DNA of 26,220 bases from Botryllus schlosseri. Lineage: Eukaryota; Chordata; Ascidiacea; Stolidobranchia; Styelidae. The DNA lies in NCBI GenBank assembly GCA_000444245.1, contig ATSW01010832.1, forward strand, positions 1-26,220, given 5' to 3'. The first letter of the stretch is position 1. Each line of letters opens with the position of its first letter. The position numbers and the translations under genes are program-made. The notes beneath the pieces are model-generated. The model was not told where the DNA came from and ran no database searches. It saw only the letters and a program-made list of their open reading frames with translations. Positions 9,701 to 17,854 of the stretch are shown piece by piece.

Positions 9701-12700
9701 ACACACAACTCGAAATAGGAAGAAATTCTCGGAACTATTCTTCTCTTTGTTACCATACATTCGAACACAACATGAAATAATCGACTTCAATCATTACAAT
9801 TGATACTAAACTCTGAAAGAGTGCTCAAAACATTGTGCTCAGCCCTATGTATTGATAGTCTGTAATGAGGAGCACTGGCACAGAAGTATTACTACAGGGA
9901 GTCATAACACGAATTTGTGATTAGAGTTTTAGTTCATGCCTAGGTATTCTGCCAGTTTTGATCTTTCCAGTAACGAACAAAAAAAATGAATGAAGTTGAC
10001 ACTTGAGGTGCAGGCTCGTTCCTTGTCTGGAGGTAGATTGAGACTCCCTCGTTTCACTGTCAAATCAACAGTTTTATATGCAGGAATGTTATCAAAATTT
10101 ATTTATGTCAACGAGAATCCTGTCTTCACATAGCAGGCGTAGTTGGTATTCAGATGCCATGTACAGATTCTGTAGTCATTAGGTGAGTGATTGAAGAAGT
10201 ATGCGTGCTTGTGTCAGCAGCTATAATAAGGTCACTACACAAGAATGAATTCACTGTACACATATATTGTATGAAAACATGGTCAGATTGGTTAGTAATG
10301 GAATATGCCTAGTTAGAAATACTGTAAGGTGATAAAAAAAGACACAAGAATTCGGCCATTGCAGTCTCTAGGTTTGGTGCGCGAGCGAGTTGTGTGCAGG
10401 GGAATATTCTTGAGGCTTACGAAGTACAAAGGCATATCTGCAAATACGTATTCATGAAGACATAAGAATTTAGTTATGCAAACCTAACCAAACCTACACT
10501 TGCGCAGGACGGAAATGGCTGGCTTTACCCTGATCAGTTCCGTGGATGCCTTATCAATATCGGAATGGATGTCACCCCCGATTCGAGCCAGGTATTAGGT
10601 CCGCGAGGATAAGTGAAACGCAACCTTTTCCCGGTCTTTCTATCCTCATCTCTCCGACTTAAATAGCTGTATCACATCCGTCATACGGCTTGTGCATGTT
10701 TTGGGTGACACTCATTTCAGCGACAGCTTGTAGCGAGACACGCAGCATTGAGTTGCAGTAGCTTGTGGCTAGGTTGTCGTGCTGGAATACACGCTAACAA
10801 ACAACAGGTTCTTAACACAACAGGTTTGTAGCGTTGCATGCGGGTTAGCTAACGTGTGCTCATAATGACTTTCACTTGCATGTCTTTTTGCTTGTTGCAT
10901 CATAGGATCACAGTGGACAGCTGAATCCGGATGAATTCCATGGTTGCCTTACGTCCTTAGGTTACGAGGTTGACCTCAAGGATTCTAAGGTAAAGCGATA
11001 GCGACATTGACGGTGTTGCCGCACCTCTTTGACACTTGTTTTATGGTGTGAATTGAATTGTCGCTTCTACGTTCATGCTTATTTATCTTCCTTCATCCAC
11101 TCTTTTCTTTCCTGGATAACAGAAAAAGCTTGGCTATCTCGAGCCTGATGACTTTGCCGCCGTTCTCATTTCTATGGGATATCGACTGGTACGAATCGTC
11201 TTTTCCTTACTGCTCTCTCTTATTCCTTTACTGACTCTAGCAGCATTAATGCATTTATTCATCTGTGGTTGCTCAGTTTGCTACCTTCCCAGTCCAATCT
11301 CGAAAGATAGAACTTTCCCTGTGTCTCAAACTCCCTTTGAACGCACTGCTAAGCCATGCCATGGTACTTAAGATGATCTTACTCAAACAGATATGTACCT
11401 TAATATTTTCGGCTGACACTCAGTTGTAATCATCAGCAGTTATTAGGTAATTAAAAAGAACATTGTATATTGACATTTGTATCGCCAAATATAAATAGTT
11501 CAATAACGATATGTTATTCAATTGTAACCTATATTGAAGCTTTGTACCTCTTCAAATACTTTCATTGAATGTCTGACCGCTGTACACAGACCCTCACACA
11601 ATTTGTTCCTCCTGTTTTGGTGTGTATTAACAACAGCCTCGGCTGTCAAAAGTGGTGTTTCTAAAACTTGAGCTTCCTGTAATCTGGTGTGTAATGTGTA
11701 GTGCAATATGTAGCAGTCACTGAATACTGATGATGCACAGTTTGTCGAACATGCTCAGAAGCGTGGCTTATTGACGTCGTCCGTTAATAGCAAGCTACTT
11801 TGCAGTGCATACTAACATTCTATATTTGTTTTGGAAGATGTAGAATGTTCGCTTTTGGTGTAACCGCTTGTTTAGAGCGTGCTGGTTGATACCATTTAGC
11901 CTACATCGCATATGGAAACTTTTCTTTTCCACAAACACTCTATTCTTTACCTTTCTCTGTTTCTGTTATATTCCTACATTGTATTTAATGTTGAATTTCA
12001 ACCCTGAGTCTGCTGTCGTACTATCTCAACACCGCAAGGCCATTTCCTACTCTTGAAATCCTCAATAGCCCATAGGTCATAGAAGTAACGTGCCAGGCGT
12101 AAGTGTTATCTCGTATTGTAATTGTGCTGTTACGGTAAAGCACTGGAAATGCTGATTGCTTGTAGGAAATTGAGAATAATGCAAGACCGGTAGGATATGT
12201 TGTTACTTGATGATGACATTGTATGAAATATTTCACAAGGTCTTGTTAGAGATGACTCCATTGACCGTTGCTAGTCACATTGTATTAAATCTTATCTGCA
12301 ATATATACCACCTTGTCAGATACAACACTATTTACCGTTTTCGTTGAATGTCGAATGAAAATATCGTAACTAAGCAGACTCTGGGTTGTTCGAGTTTTTG
12401 TCTTGTGCCGTGTGGCAATATGACCAAATGAGATTTTATCACTGCGTTGTTGTTCGCACCATATTCAGACTTGTACAAACCACCAGCCTAGTTACTAGAG
12501 TAAGTGCTATTTCCTGTTGCACATTACAAACATTAGTTGCCAAACAACTAGAAGACATGTGCTGTGGGTTGAGATGAATCGTGATACCTGTCTACTGTTG
12601 TGTGATGTTCTTGTAGCCGTTGCTAGCTCAGAATCATTACTAATAATAATGGCGTAACCAGGGGATGGGTTTTGGGGGTTGAAACCCCTCCCAATATTTA

Positions 12701-14186
12701 GTTGTGATTGTGTTTGTTAGTTGCGAATTTTTAAATGTCGTTAGTTTGAGTTTGCAAGTTTTGAAAATTGAGTAGTGGTAACAGTAGTTCTAGCTGCGCA
12801 TATTGAAATTAAAGTGGTTTGTACAAGTCTGACCATATTATTTGCTTATACCATACCACGCATATATCCAGTCCGCATACCGGTGTTATCGCTGTTTCTT
12901 TCCCGCGACTTTGCCAGGGAGAGGCGGAGTTCCAGCGTATCATGGCAATCGTGGATCCTAACGCGAGCGGAATGGTCACGTTCCAAAGTTTCATCGATTT
13001 CATGACACACGAGAACATTGACAGCGACACCGCCGATCAAGTGATCAACTCCTTCCGCATTTTGGCTGGAGATAAAGTAAGAGTTTTCGGTTATTATTTA
13101 TCGAGGTTTGGCTTGCCAATTTGCTGTCATCAAACTACGACACTCTGTGTCCAGTATTTAAGTGGGGCCGTGCAACTTGCCTGCAATATTCTAGTTTTAT
13201 TCGTCCGCTCCTTGGTGTTCGCAATGTCCATATATGTGAGGGGCTCATGAACTAGTTTCAGGGGGTCCGTGAATGGTCATTAGGAGATACATCATCGATT
13301 CATCGTGTACCTACAAAACCAATATGATCCTTTATCAATGACGCTGTCTGTAGGACTATGATTAGACATTACCTTATTTTAGGCATGGAGATAGAGTTAA
13401 GCTTGACGTGATGACCTATTTTCTAGACATCGGGTAGCATTTTAAACATGAATATCCTGATTGAAAATTGAGCCACAAAGTGCACAACTTTTTTCAAGTT
13501 ATCGTCTTAGCAATTTTCTGGGTGGGCGCAACCTCCCACTGAACTTGAAGGGTTTCGCGATGAAACGAGGTCAAGAACTTCTATCCTATGTCATCGAGCC
13601 ATGGCCCCATCTCCAAAGTGGTGTTGCAAGGGAAATATGTGTCTTGAAGTAGATGGGGAGGTTGTTTGATGTTCGGCGATCTTAATTTAAACGCCTGAAA
13701 AAAGTATTTTTGACACAATATTTTGTAGGTGTCTCATTTGCTCAAAACTGAGAAGGCGTTTTATCCGACCACTGAATTGTCGACTGTATCACTGAGATAA
13801 ATTGGTAGCTTTCTAAAAATTATGAACAAGTCTTTAATGTTGTCAACTGTCCTTGAAGTACCATTCTGGCATATTTTATACTTAGGATGTTTTGACCAGT
13901 TTGATAGTGAGAGCTTTTCCCCCCTAATATTCCACTACCTATATAGGTCCCGAGAACCGGTGATATCACTAATCCAGTGTGCCTTGCTAAGGTTAAACAT
14001 GGTTTTAGCCCTAACTTTTTCCTTTAGCCATACATTACTGCCGACGAACTGCGCCGGGAGCTTCCCCCAGACCAGGCGGAATACTGCATCCAGAGAATGT
14101 CGCCGTGGCGCGGACCCGACGCACCCGCCGACGCTTTGGATTACGAGAGCTTCTCCACGGCTCTCTACGGAGAGTCCGACCTCTAA
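3609..14186 (+). CDS. ACTN: Alpha-actinin, 3' part of gene (rod, EF hands, C-terminus)
   Basis: Alpha-actinin dimerises antiparallel and cross-links F-actin in Z-discs, dense bodies, stress fibres and adhesion sites. The window encodes the last ~505 residues (~499 with the short EF exon), from [11 protein letters not shown] in the first spectrin repeat to the terminal GESDL. Coding segments: 3609-3738, 4456-4547, 4607-4715, 4781-4921, 6741-7058, 7649-7774, 8918-9118, then one of 10508-10591 / 10906-10989 / 11123-11188, then 12918-13076 and 14028-14186 (stop TAA at 14184). All introns are GT-AG. Family landmarks include [45 protein letters not shown]-type helices, FNHFDR entering EF1, TADQV, and [10 protein letters not shown]. 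The actin-binding CH domains and the 5' end lie left of position 1. No coding defect is seen in these exons. Confidence 0.97.
3739..4455 (+). other. Alpha-actinin intron, nothing recognised
   Basis: This is a 717-bp GT-AG intron. I see no conserved ORF, RNA gene or clear repeat in it. Short overlapping open frames near 3896-4093 and 4021-4260 have no recognisable product. Confidence 0.7.
4456..4547 (+). CDS. ACTN: Alpha-actinin exon: spectrin repeat 1 end / repeat 2 start
   Basis: It encodes [20 protein letters not shown] to IAQEL, nearly identical to the vertebrate sequence. It begins in phase 0 after GTCGCAG and ends with AA of a split Asn codon (phase 2) before donor GTTAGT. This is one of the most conserved parts of the rod. 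Confidence 0.96.
4607..4715 (+). CDS. ACTN: Alpha-actinin exon: spectrin repeat 2
   Basis: The first base completes Asn, giving [15 protein letters not shown]...KRREALL, which aligns with NELDYYDSPSVNARC...KRREALE. The flanking introns are only 59 bp (4548-4606) and 65 bp (4716-4780), so this exon is probably recognised by intron definition. Acceptor TTTCTCAG, donor GTTAGT. Confidence 0.95.
4781..4921 (+). CDS. ACTN: Alpha-actinin exon: spectrin repeat 2
   Basis: It encodes 47 codons, [20 protein letters not shown] through EEIK, containing the conserved [19 protein letters not shown] segment. Phase 0 at both ends. The donor GTGTTA is weaker than the others. Homology across the previous junction (REALL|NVEK against REALERTEK) is gap-free. 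Confidence 0.95.
5292..5545. repeat. Dispersed repeat, inverted pair (NLTQF family)
   Basis: One arm begins TAGGGTTGTTGAAAAATGA at 5292 and continues through GACGCAATTCCAACCCGTAG. The reverse complement of about 5437-5530 repeats the same series, so the two arms (~90 bp each) face one another. The same series occurs twice more, in direct orientation, at 23329-23395 and 23468-23547. The TAGGG start resembles a hAT-like terminus, but no matching right end or target duplication is visible here. Confidence 0.55.
6104..6151 (+). repeat. hAT-end-like scrap
   Basis: The stretch GGACTCCTGAACTTTTTTGA followed by a C/G-rich CGCGTACCCCAA resembles the subterminal sequence of many animal hAT elements. 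Only this short piece is recognisable, with no partner end or target duplication. Confidence 0.3.
6741..7058 (+). CDS. ACTN: Alpha-actinin exon: spectrin repeat 3 into repeat 4
   Basis: This is the longest exon in the window, 106 codons, [20 protein letters not shown] to GPWITEKTE. It carries the landmarks [20 protein letters not shown] and [20 protein letters not shown]. Acceptor CTTCAACCAG, donor GTGAGT, phase 0 at both ends. Compared with vertebrates it is about the same length, with a divergent stretch where they carry VNMAGTNPYTT. The open minus-strand frame over this exon is an antisense shadow. Confidence 0.96.
7085..7567. repeat. Array of palindromic (fold-back) repeat units
   Basis: The array fills most of the 7059-7648 intron. 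Unit 2 (about 7371-7567) folds on itself: its left arm, with CTACCAGTTCCTGAC, CCCCTGACGAGTGTCAGC and TTATTTCAATATGAAT, is matched by the reverse complement of its right arm over roughly 70 bp. Unit 1 (7203-7385) has the same design and shares a boundary arm with unit 2. A half-unit lies at 7123-7163. The unit behaves like a fold-back miniature element that duplicated locally. The pre-mRNA could form long hairpins here. Confidence 0.75.
7649..7774 (+). CDS. ACTN: Alpha-actinin exon: spectrin repeat 4, first part
   Basis: It encodes 42 codons, [20 protein letters not shown] to DNLETINQ, aligning with vertebrate [20 protein letters not shown]. This is the least conserved rod exon here, but length and phase are as expected. 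Acceptor TTTCCCAG, donor GTATCG. Confidence 0.93.
7850..8340 (+). repeat. AAGTAGAAGTAG word repeat, probable old MITE
   Basis: The word CAAGTAGAAGTAGA occurs at 7889-7902 and again near 8310-8323, with CAAGTAGAAG near 7853-7862 and single GTAG/CTAC words between. The right end, read in reverse complement, starts CAGCGGTGGTCAGTAACAA, which is hAT-like. The left end is less clear, and I see no convincing target duplication. Boundaries are approximate. Confidence 0.4.
8372..8787. mobile_element. Non-autonomous hAT-like element with GACTCGAGTC motifs
   Basis: This 416-bp element lies in an alpha-actinin intron. The left end is CATAGTTGTTACC and the right end in reverse complement is CAGGGTTGTAATG, an imperfect inverted repeat. 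Flanks are CTATGCAG (8364-8371) and CCATGCAG (8788-8795), an 8-bp duplication with one mismatch. Inside, the palindrome GACTCGAGTC recurs near both ends with AAGTCGAGTCA satellites. There is no coding capacity. It shares its internal word with 17013-17854 but has different tips. Confidence 0.75.
8918..9118 (+). CDS. ACTN: Alpha-actinin exon: end of spectrin repeat 4 to EF1 entry
   Basis: It encodes 67 codons, [10 protein letters not shown] through [33 protein letters not shown] and [10 protein letters not shown]. The final Asp-Arg supplies positions 1-2 of the first EF-hand calcium loop, and the rest of the loop comes from one of three downstream exons. Acceptor TATTTAG, donor GTCAGT. The minus-strand open frame covering 8831-9295 is antisense. 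Confidence 0.97.
9300..9846. mobile_element. Possible MITE with GGGCTGAGCA termini
   Basis: GGGCTGAGCAAAAT at 9301-9314 faces ATTGTGCTCAGCCC at 9832-9845, an inverted match of 13 of 14 bases about 545 bp apart inside an alpha-actinin intron. The right tip could be TAGGGCTGAGC, a hAT-like start. No clear target duplication and no coding frame are visible. Confidence 0.45.
9850..10507 (+). other. Alpha-actinin intron remainder, nothing recognised
   Basis: This is the 3' part of the intron that precedes the first alternative EF exon. I see no gene or repeat I can name. The acceptor is CACTTGCGCAG. Confidence 0.6.
10508..10591 (+). CDS. ACTN: Alpha-actinin alternative EF1 exon A (28 codons)
   Basis: It encodes [20 protein letters not shown] and DVTPDSSQ. 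Joined to ...FDR it gives loop [13 protein letters not shown]1, D3, N5, G6 and L8 are in place, but position 12 is Gln where Ca2+-binding loops carry Glu or Asp, so calcium binding is probably weakened (inference). Length and end pattern match the 28-residue non-muscle-type exon. Phase 0 at both ends; donor GTATTA. Including it together with exon B or C would keep the frame but duplicate the EF helix, so mutually exclusive use is expected. Confidence 0.9.
10906..10989 (+). CDS. ACTN: Alpha-actinin alternative EF1 exon B (28 codons, canonical Ca2+ loop)
   Basis: It encodes [20 protein letters not shown] and EVDLKDSK, very close to vertebrate non-muscle [20 protein letters not shown]. With FDR it gives D1, D3, S5, G6, L8, E12, a full canonical EF-hand loop, so this isoform should be Ca2+-sensitive. 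Flanked by introns of 314 bp and 133 bp. Acceptor GCATCATAG, donor GTAAAG. Same length as exon A, suggesting tandem exon duplication. Confidence 0.93.
11123..11188 (+). CDS. ACTN: Alpha-actinin alternative EF1 exon C (22 codons, muscle-like)
   Basis: It encodes [20 protein letters not shown] and RL, matching in length and pattern the 22-residue vertebrate muscle exon [20 protein letters not shown]. Lys at loop position 3 and Leu at position 5 should abolish Ca2+ binding, as expected for a muscle Z-disc form. A long pyrimidine-rich tract at 11085-11113 precedes the acceptor GGATAACAG. Such tracts are targets of PTB-type repressors in vertebrate alpha-actinin splicing, so the same control is possible here (inference). 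Donor GTACGA. Confidence 0.92.
11400..11560 (+). repeat. Diverged copy of the intron fold-back repeat
   Basis: AATATTTTCGGCTGACA followed by ATCATCAGCA and GGTAATTAAAAAGA matches the arm seen at 7511-7570 and 7123-7163. The following segment with TTATTCAATTG and ATATTGAAGC matches the loop at 7451-7475. It is a partial copy of the same family in a second intron of the same gene. Confidence 0.6.
12651..12695 (+). repeat. GGCGTAACCAGGGG-type repeat end
   Basis: GGCGTAACCAGGGGATGGG followed by G-rich then C-rich blocks (GGGGGTTGAAACCCCTCCC) resembles a terminal sequence common to repeats in many invertebrate genomes. The G/C blocks can pair as a short hairpin. I know of no assigned function. 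Confidence 0.4.
12918..13076 (+). CDS. ACTN: Alpha-actinin exon: EF hand 2
   Basis: It encodes 53 codons, [29 protein letters not shown] and [16 protein letters not shown]. The EF2 loop [12 protein letters not shown] lacks an acid at position 12, as in other alpha-actinins, so it should not bind Ca2+. It joins in phase 0 to any of the three EF1 exons. Acceptor CTTTGCCAG, donor GTAAGA. Open frames on the other strand over this exon are shadows. Confidence 0.97.
13077..14027 (+). other. Last alpha-actinin intron
   Basis: This is a 951-bp intron. It holds one copy of a dispersed repeat (13719-13852) and a short GCAATTTTCTGGGTG phrase (about 13510-13525) that recurs near 22570. No gene is recognised. 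Confidence 0.6.
13719..13852 (+). repeat. Dispersed repeat, copy 1
   Basis: The series TAGGTGTCT, CCACTGAATT, CACTGAGAT, AATTGGT and ATTATGAACAAG recurs in the same order and spacing at 14557-14690. The two copies flank the last exon. Identity is moderate, so the duplication or the two insertions are old. Confidence 0.6.
14028..14186 (+). CDS. ACTN: Alpha-actinin last coding exon: C-terminal EF pair and GESDL end
   Basis: It encodes [39 protein letters not shown] and [13 protein letters not shown], then TAA at 14184-14186. The ending matches the conserved ALYGESDL C-terminus, a known ligand for PDZ-LIM proteins. Acceptor CCTTTAG. This is the EF3/4 region that in the family contacts titin Z-repeats or the partner subunit's neck. 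Confidence 0.97.
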   Translation, partial: PYITADELRRELPPDQAEYCIQRMSPWRGPDAPADALDYESFSTALYGESDL

Positions 14187-15910
14187 TCCCTTTCATATAC
14201 GCCCCGATTTACGATGATAGCATGAGGTTTCGATTTGCATACCCGCGGAACAATCCATACGGCTCACGGCTCTGGATTTTTTGTCACGGGGGAATTTGAT
14301 GATCAGACTTCCCCGTGTCGTTAATTTTATCGGGCTGTGTGTGCGCCGTTCTGAAAAATTACTCATGCGATGTTGACTGCAGCAGCTGAAATTCGATATC
14401 GAATTTCTATATTCGTTATTTTATGTATCATAGACCTTATACCCATTTTGGTGCCTCTGTAACAGTTTTAGCTAGTGTTTTTGTGATCGCTGACTATGAA
14501 TTTTCGGTTGAAAGTCGATGTGATGATAGGAATTGTCAAGCGTCACGCTAAAAGCTATTTTTATAGGTGTCTATTTCGCGTTAAACCCAAACGGTGTTAT
14601 CTAAAAACCACTGAATTCGTGACCTAACCACTGAGATCAATTGGTGTCTTTCGGAACGATTATGAACAAGGCTTTAACGTTGGTACCTTCCAACTTTCAT
14701 AACGTATGAAACTAGCATCATAGCCCTTTTTTGTTATGTGATGTATCGATGAAATTTCGCAACACTGATATCTGTAAATTTGTCGAACCCTTTTCGTTTC
14801 TATTACGTGCCAAGCTAATTACGCACACCTCATAGTACATGCTTAGTTTACTCAGCTGTAATTTGCGACACTCTGTATCATATAAAGCCTACTAGTACAA
14901 TACATCCGTAACAAATTTCGCTACAATTTTCTGATTGTTGAATCATGTATCTGGATAATATCGCCGACGCGTGCATTTGACGGCGGGCGCATCTAAATAT
15001 GTTGGTATAGCGACGGAATTACGTCTTCTATCGTTCTTTGCCCTGATGAAACTGTAAGTGCGCGTCATGTGCATTTATGACATAGTAAAATTTAGTACCG
15101 ACTGCTCGAACCCGCGGCTGGTGTGTTTTATTGTGTATGCTGGGTTTGCCATGGAGGCATGAAGGGCGTAGGCGTTGTTGGATTCAGACAGATTTGAAGT
15201 CGTTGACGCAGTTGAGTTTATTCAACAACTTCATCAATTGCAAACTCTTCAAGATTGCGATCAAAATACATGATAGGAAGGAGTTGTTTGTGGTAGGCCT
15301 ATTTATGGTGTTTGTCGACTACTATGGTCATTTCCACCAGGCCAATTTTTATTCCGCAGCTGCCGACTAGTACGGCCCACTTCTAAGACACCGCTTACAC
15401 GGATGAGATCGCGAGGAGGAGCCTAGATAAACCTCTACCACTTTGATAGAAATTCTGGAGTCCGGCTCGAACGCGCAACTCATTGGTGTTGCAGCTGTAG
15501 GAAGGAGTCGAAGCTACTTAATCAGTTCTTCCATCAAAAATAGTGGTTGTCAAAGAGGGGGTCGAAGGTGTAAAGATTTTCCTATCAGTAATCAGCATAC
15601 CAAATTTGGAGGTGTGTGGCGGGACATCTTCAGGTCGATAATTGGGTCACGTCCAGAAGGTGGTCGGGGTCCACTGTCCCGGAAGTTGTAAATGAGAGAC
15701 ATATACATTGTACTGTACACCAGTGCGTTCATTATGTTGATGGCTGACAAGCAATGAAAGTGAGCTGGCCGCAGGCGAAATAGATATAGGCTCCGGTAAT
15801 CCCGAGCCTGAACTGAAGTACGCCTTCGTAAGGATGACACAAAGTGGGATTCGAGTCCGATCATTCGGTCGCGATTTCGAAAATATGCTGGGCCGAATGG
15901 TCATCTATTC
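14187..15910 (+). other. Alpha-actinin 3' flank / probable 3' UTR, end not defined
   Basis: No AATAAA was noticed between the stop codon and about 15963, so the 3' end of the mRNA cannot be placed; a variant signal may be used. The segment holds the second copy of a dispersed repeat (14557-14690). No recognisable gene. A B-box-like GGATTCGAGTCC near 15848 lacks a convincing A box. Confidence 0.5.
14557..14690 (+). repeat. Dispersed repeat, copy 2
   Basis: This is the partner of 13719-13852, with the same ordered blocks (TAGGTGTCT, CCACTGAATT, CACTGAGAT, AATTGGT, ATTATGAACAAG). It lies about 370 bp after the alpha-actinin stop. Confidence 0.6.
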
Positions 15911-15960
15911 CAGTGGTTCTCATCCGGTGAAACTTCAATGCTGCGGACCGGTGAACCTTC
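15911..15960 (+). repeat. hAT-like left end
   Basis: CAGTGGTTCTCATCCGGTG is a typical hAT-like start. A related but not identical end, read in reverse, is at 19644-19658. The 8-bp flanks (ATCTATTC and CAGTAAAG) do not match, so they are probably separate insertions. Confidence 0.4.
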
Positions 15961-16375
15961 AAAATAAAATTCTACCCAAATTTTATTACAACTTGAATGT
16001 AATATTGGAAACTTCATTTGATGTTGCCTTTTTGATTTCAGATATTTATACGTGGCTCTATTGAAGTTTCTGCAACGCAAAGTTCGCGAAATCATGATAA
16101 AGACCATTAACAAGATATTGATTGTCCGGTGTATTTAGAAAGAATTGCTATAGGCTCTACTGCGAAGAGTTGTTTACCAGTCTTCATAGCTTTTACATAT
16201 TACTTATCCGAAACCAGTTGTACGCTACCCATTGACAGTTTGTTATAACACTTTGTACCATTGTGACGGACGCCTAATTACACACTTCTAATGAAATTTA
16301 AAATTTGATGTTAATGGACAAGCACCCAACTTCATGCATTTTGGAATTGAAATATAAAATTCCAATATATTTGGC

Positions 16376-16505
16376 ATGACTTGACTCGAGTCATGTTTTT
16401 GATTGAGTTATCGACTTGACTCCAGCAGACAATGTTCTAAAATGACATATGCTTTGATTCTAACTCGACGCATTGGTAATGTGGAATGACTCCATACTCG
16501 GAGAC
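16376..16505. repeat. Fragment of the GACTCGAGTC repeat family
   Basis: GACTTGACTCGAGTCATG is followed by scattered GACTTGACTCC- and AATGACTCC-type words. It shares the word of the elements at 8372-8787 and 17013-17854, but I find no termini, so it looks like a decayed fragment. Confidence 0.5.
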
Positions 16506-17004
16506 AAATTTTCATCGTATATTCGCCTTTATTTCATGATTCCATTTATATTTTCGCTGTGGTTAATATCTTCAGCATGTACATCACAGACCAAAGCTTG
16601 GGCATACCCTGGACTGCTGTCATGATCCCAGCACGACTGGTTTAGATAGCTATCGCATATTAATTACCATCAAGTTGAAATCATTCAATTGGGGAATTTA
16701 GACATTAACATTTCATGCACTGCTTTAGTTTATTCAATACCGTTCGAGTACTAGCGTCACCGTGACAAGCCCTATGACTGCATATTTCTCTGAGGGAAAA
16801 CCACTACAAATCCAACTGTAATGTGGTAAAATTTGATATGGACATAGCTTTCGAGTAGAGCCTACCTTTGCGGATTTCCGATCCAGTTACATCAAAATAT
16901 CAAGCTCGCGCAAAGCTCATACTGATGCCTTCGTGCATTGCAAACATACTATATAGTATATACCATTGATGAAAGTGATACGAAGTGGTCGTACCGACGG
17001 TGCT

Positions 17005-17012
17005 GTGCATGG
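17005..17012. repeat. Target site duplication, left copy
   Basis: GTGCATGG immediately precedes the CAGTGTTGGGAT end and is repeated exactly at 17855-17862. Confidence 0.9.
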
Positions 17013-17854
17013 CAGTGTTGGGATCAAGTCACTACCTTCGAGTCATTGCACATTTTGACTCGAGCCAAGTCAAGTCAATCAATTTTCGAAGTCACCCAAT
17101 TTTTGGAGGTGACTCGAGTCAAGTCAAGTCACGAGTCAAGTCAAGTTCCCTTTTCGAAATATGAGGCATGATTACGTCATTGCATTTTGCTGGCGAGCAA
17201 GAATATAGATTGCGTGGTCACTGATTCTTAGCCGATGACCCTGTATCGCTCACATATACGTGGCATAGCCCCAGTGTATAGTTGCCAGACAAAATACCGA
17301 TTAAATAATAGAAAATCGGATTGATAAGATGCATTGCATTGCCCAGTTACAAACTGATATGATACAATTCGAGCCTGTGCCAATGGTTGAGGAATATAAA
17401 ACTATATTCGAATTCAATTTCAATAAAACAAGAGGTTTGTTTAAGGTAAGAACAGAGAACAGAAATAGACATCTTGCTATTAAATTATTTTACTATATTT
17501 TACGACAACGAAAGCTGTAAGCTATTCGATCACTTCGTTTGCGGAAAATTTATTTGTGTGAGAACGATGGAGGCTCATTAAAACGCACTATCATTGAATG
17601 ATTGGACGCTCTCACGGCGTTTCACACCAGCGTTTTGCGAAAAATCCGACCATGCTAGATACAGTGATTTTTGTCGACACCGATACTTGGTGACACGAAA
17701 TTGACTCGTGAATTTTGCTCCGAGTCACGAGTCAATCCACATTTCTGATACGCCGAGTCAAGTCAAGTCATTTTAACAAGGTGACTCGAGTCAAGTCAAG
17801 TCATACGAAAAAGGTGACTCGAGTCAAGTCATGACTCAAGTCATCCCAACACTG
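17013..17854. mobile_element. Non-autonomous hAT-like element, complete, 842 bp
   Basis: The left end CAGTGTTGGGAT and the right end ATCCCAACACTG are perfect inverted repeats over 12 bp. They are flanked by an exact 8-bp direct repeat GTGCATGG. Eight-base duplications and CAG...CTG ends are hallmarks of hAT transposons. Subterminal zones (17055-17150 and 17700-17845) carry repeated GACTCGAGTC palindromes with AAGTCAAGTCA words, plausible transposase-binding sites. The central part is AT-rich with no transposase; a short open frame at 17329-17520 shows no similarity I recognise. The exact duplication suggests a fairly recent insertion. Confidence 0.9.

Larger units (their letters stand above)
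11189..12917 (+). other. Alpha-actinin intron with repeat copy
   Basis: This is a 1.7-kb intron. It contains a diverged copy of the fold-back repeat (11400-11560) and a GGCGTAACCAGGGG-type repeat scrap (12651-12695). I see nothing assignable in the remainder. Short open frames at 11518-11706, 11868-12056 and 12386-12577 have no recognisable product. Confidence 0.6.

Noticed and set aside
12819-13250. Single 143-codon frame through EF hand 2
   Set aside because: Only the 12918-13076 part is alpha-actinin. The flanks are intron read-through, as shown by CAG acceptor and GTAAGA donor sites at the homology limits.
13822-14217. 131-codon plus-strand frame over the last exon
   Set aside because: Out of frame with the conserved [10 protein letters not shown]...GESDL reading, which fits the splice site and stop.
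15440-15870. tRNA-like boxes (GTTCGAGCC on minus near 15470, GGATTCGAGTCC on plus near 15848)
   Set aside because: No matching A box at a usual spacing and no cloverleaf could be drawn.
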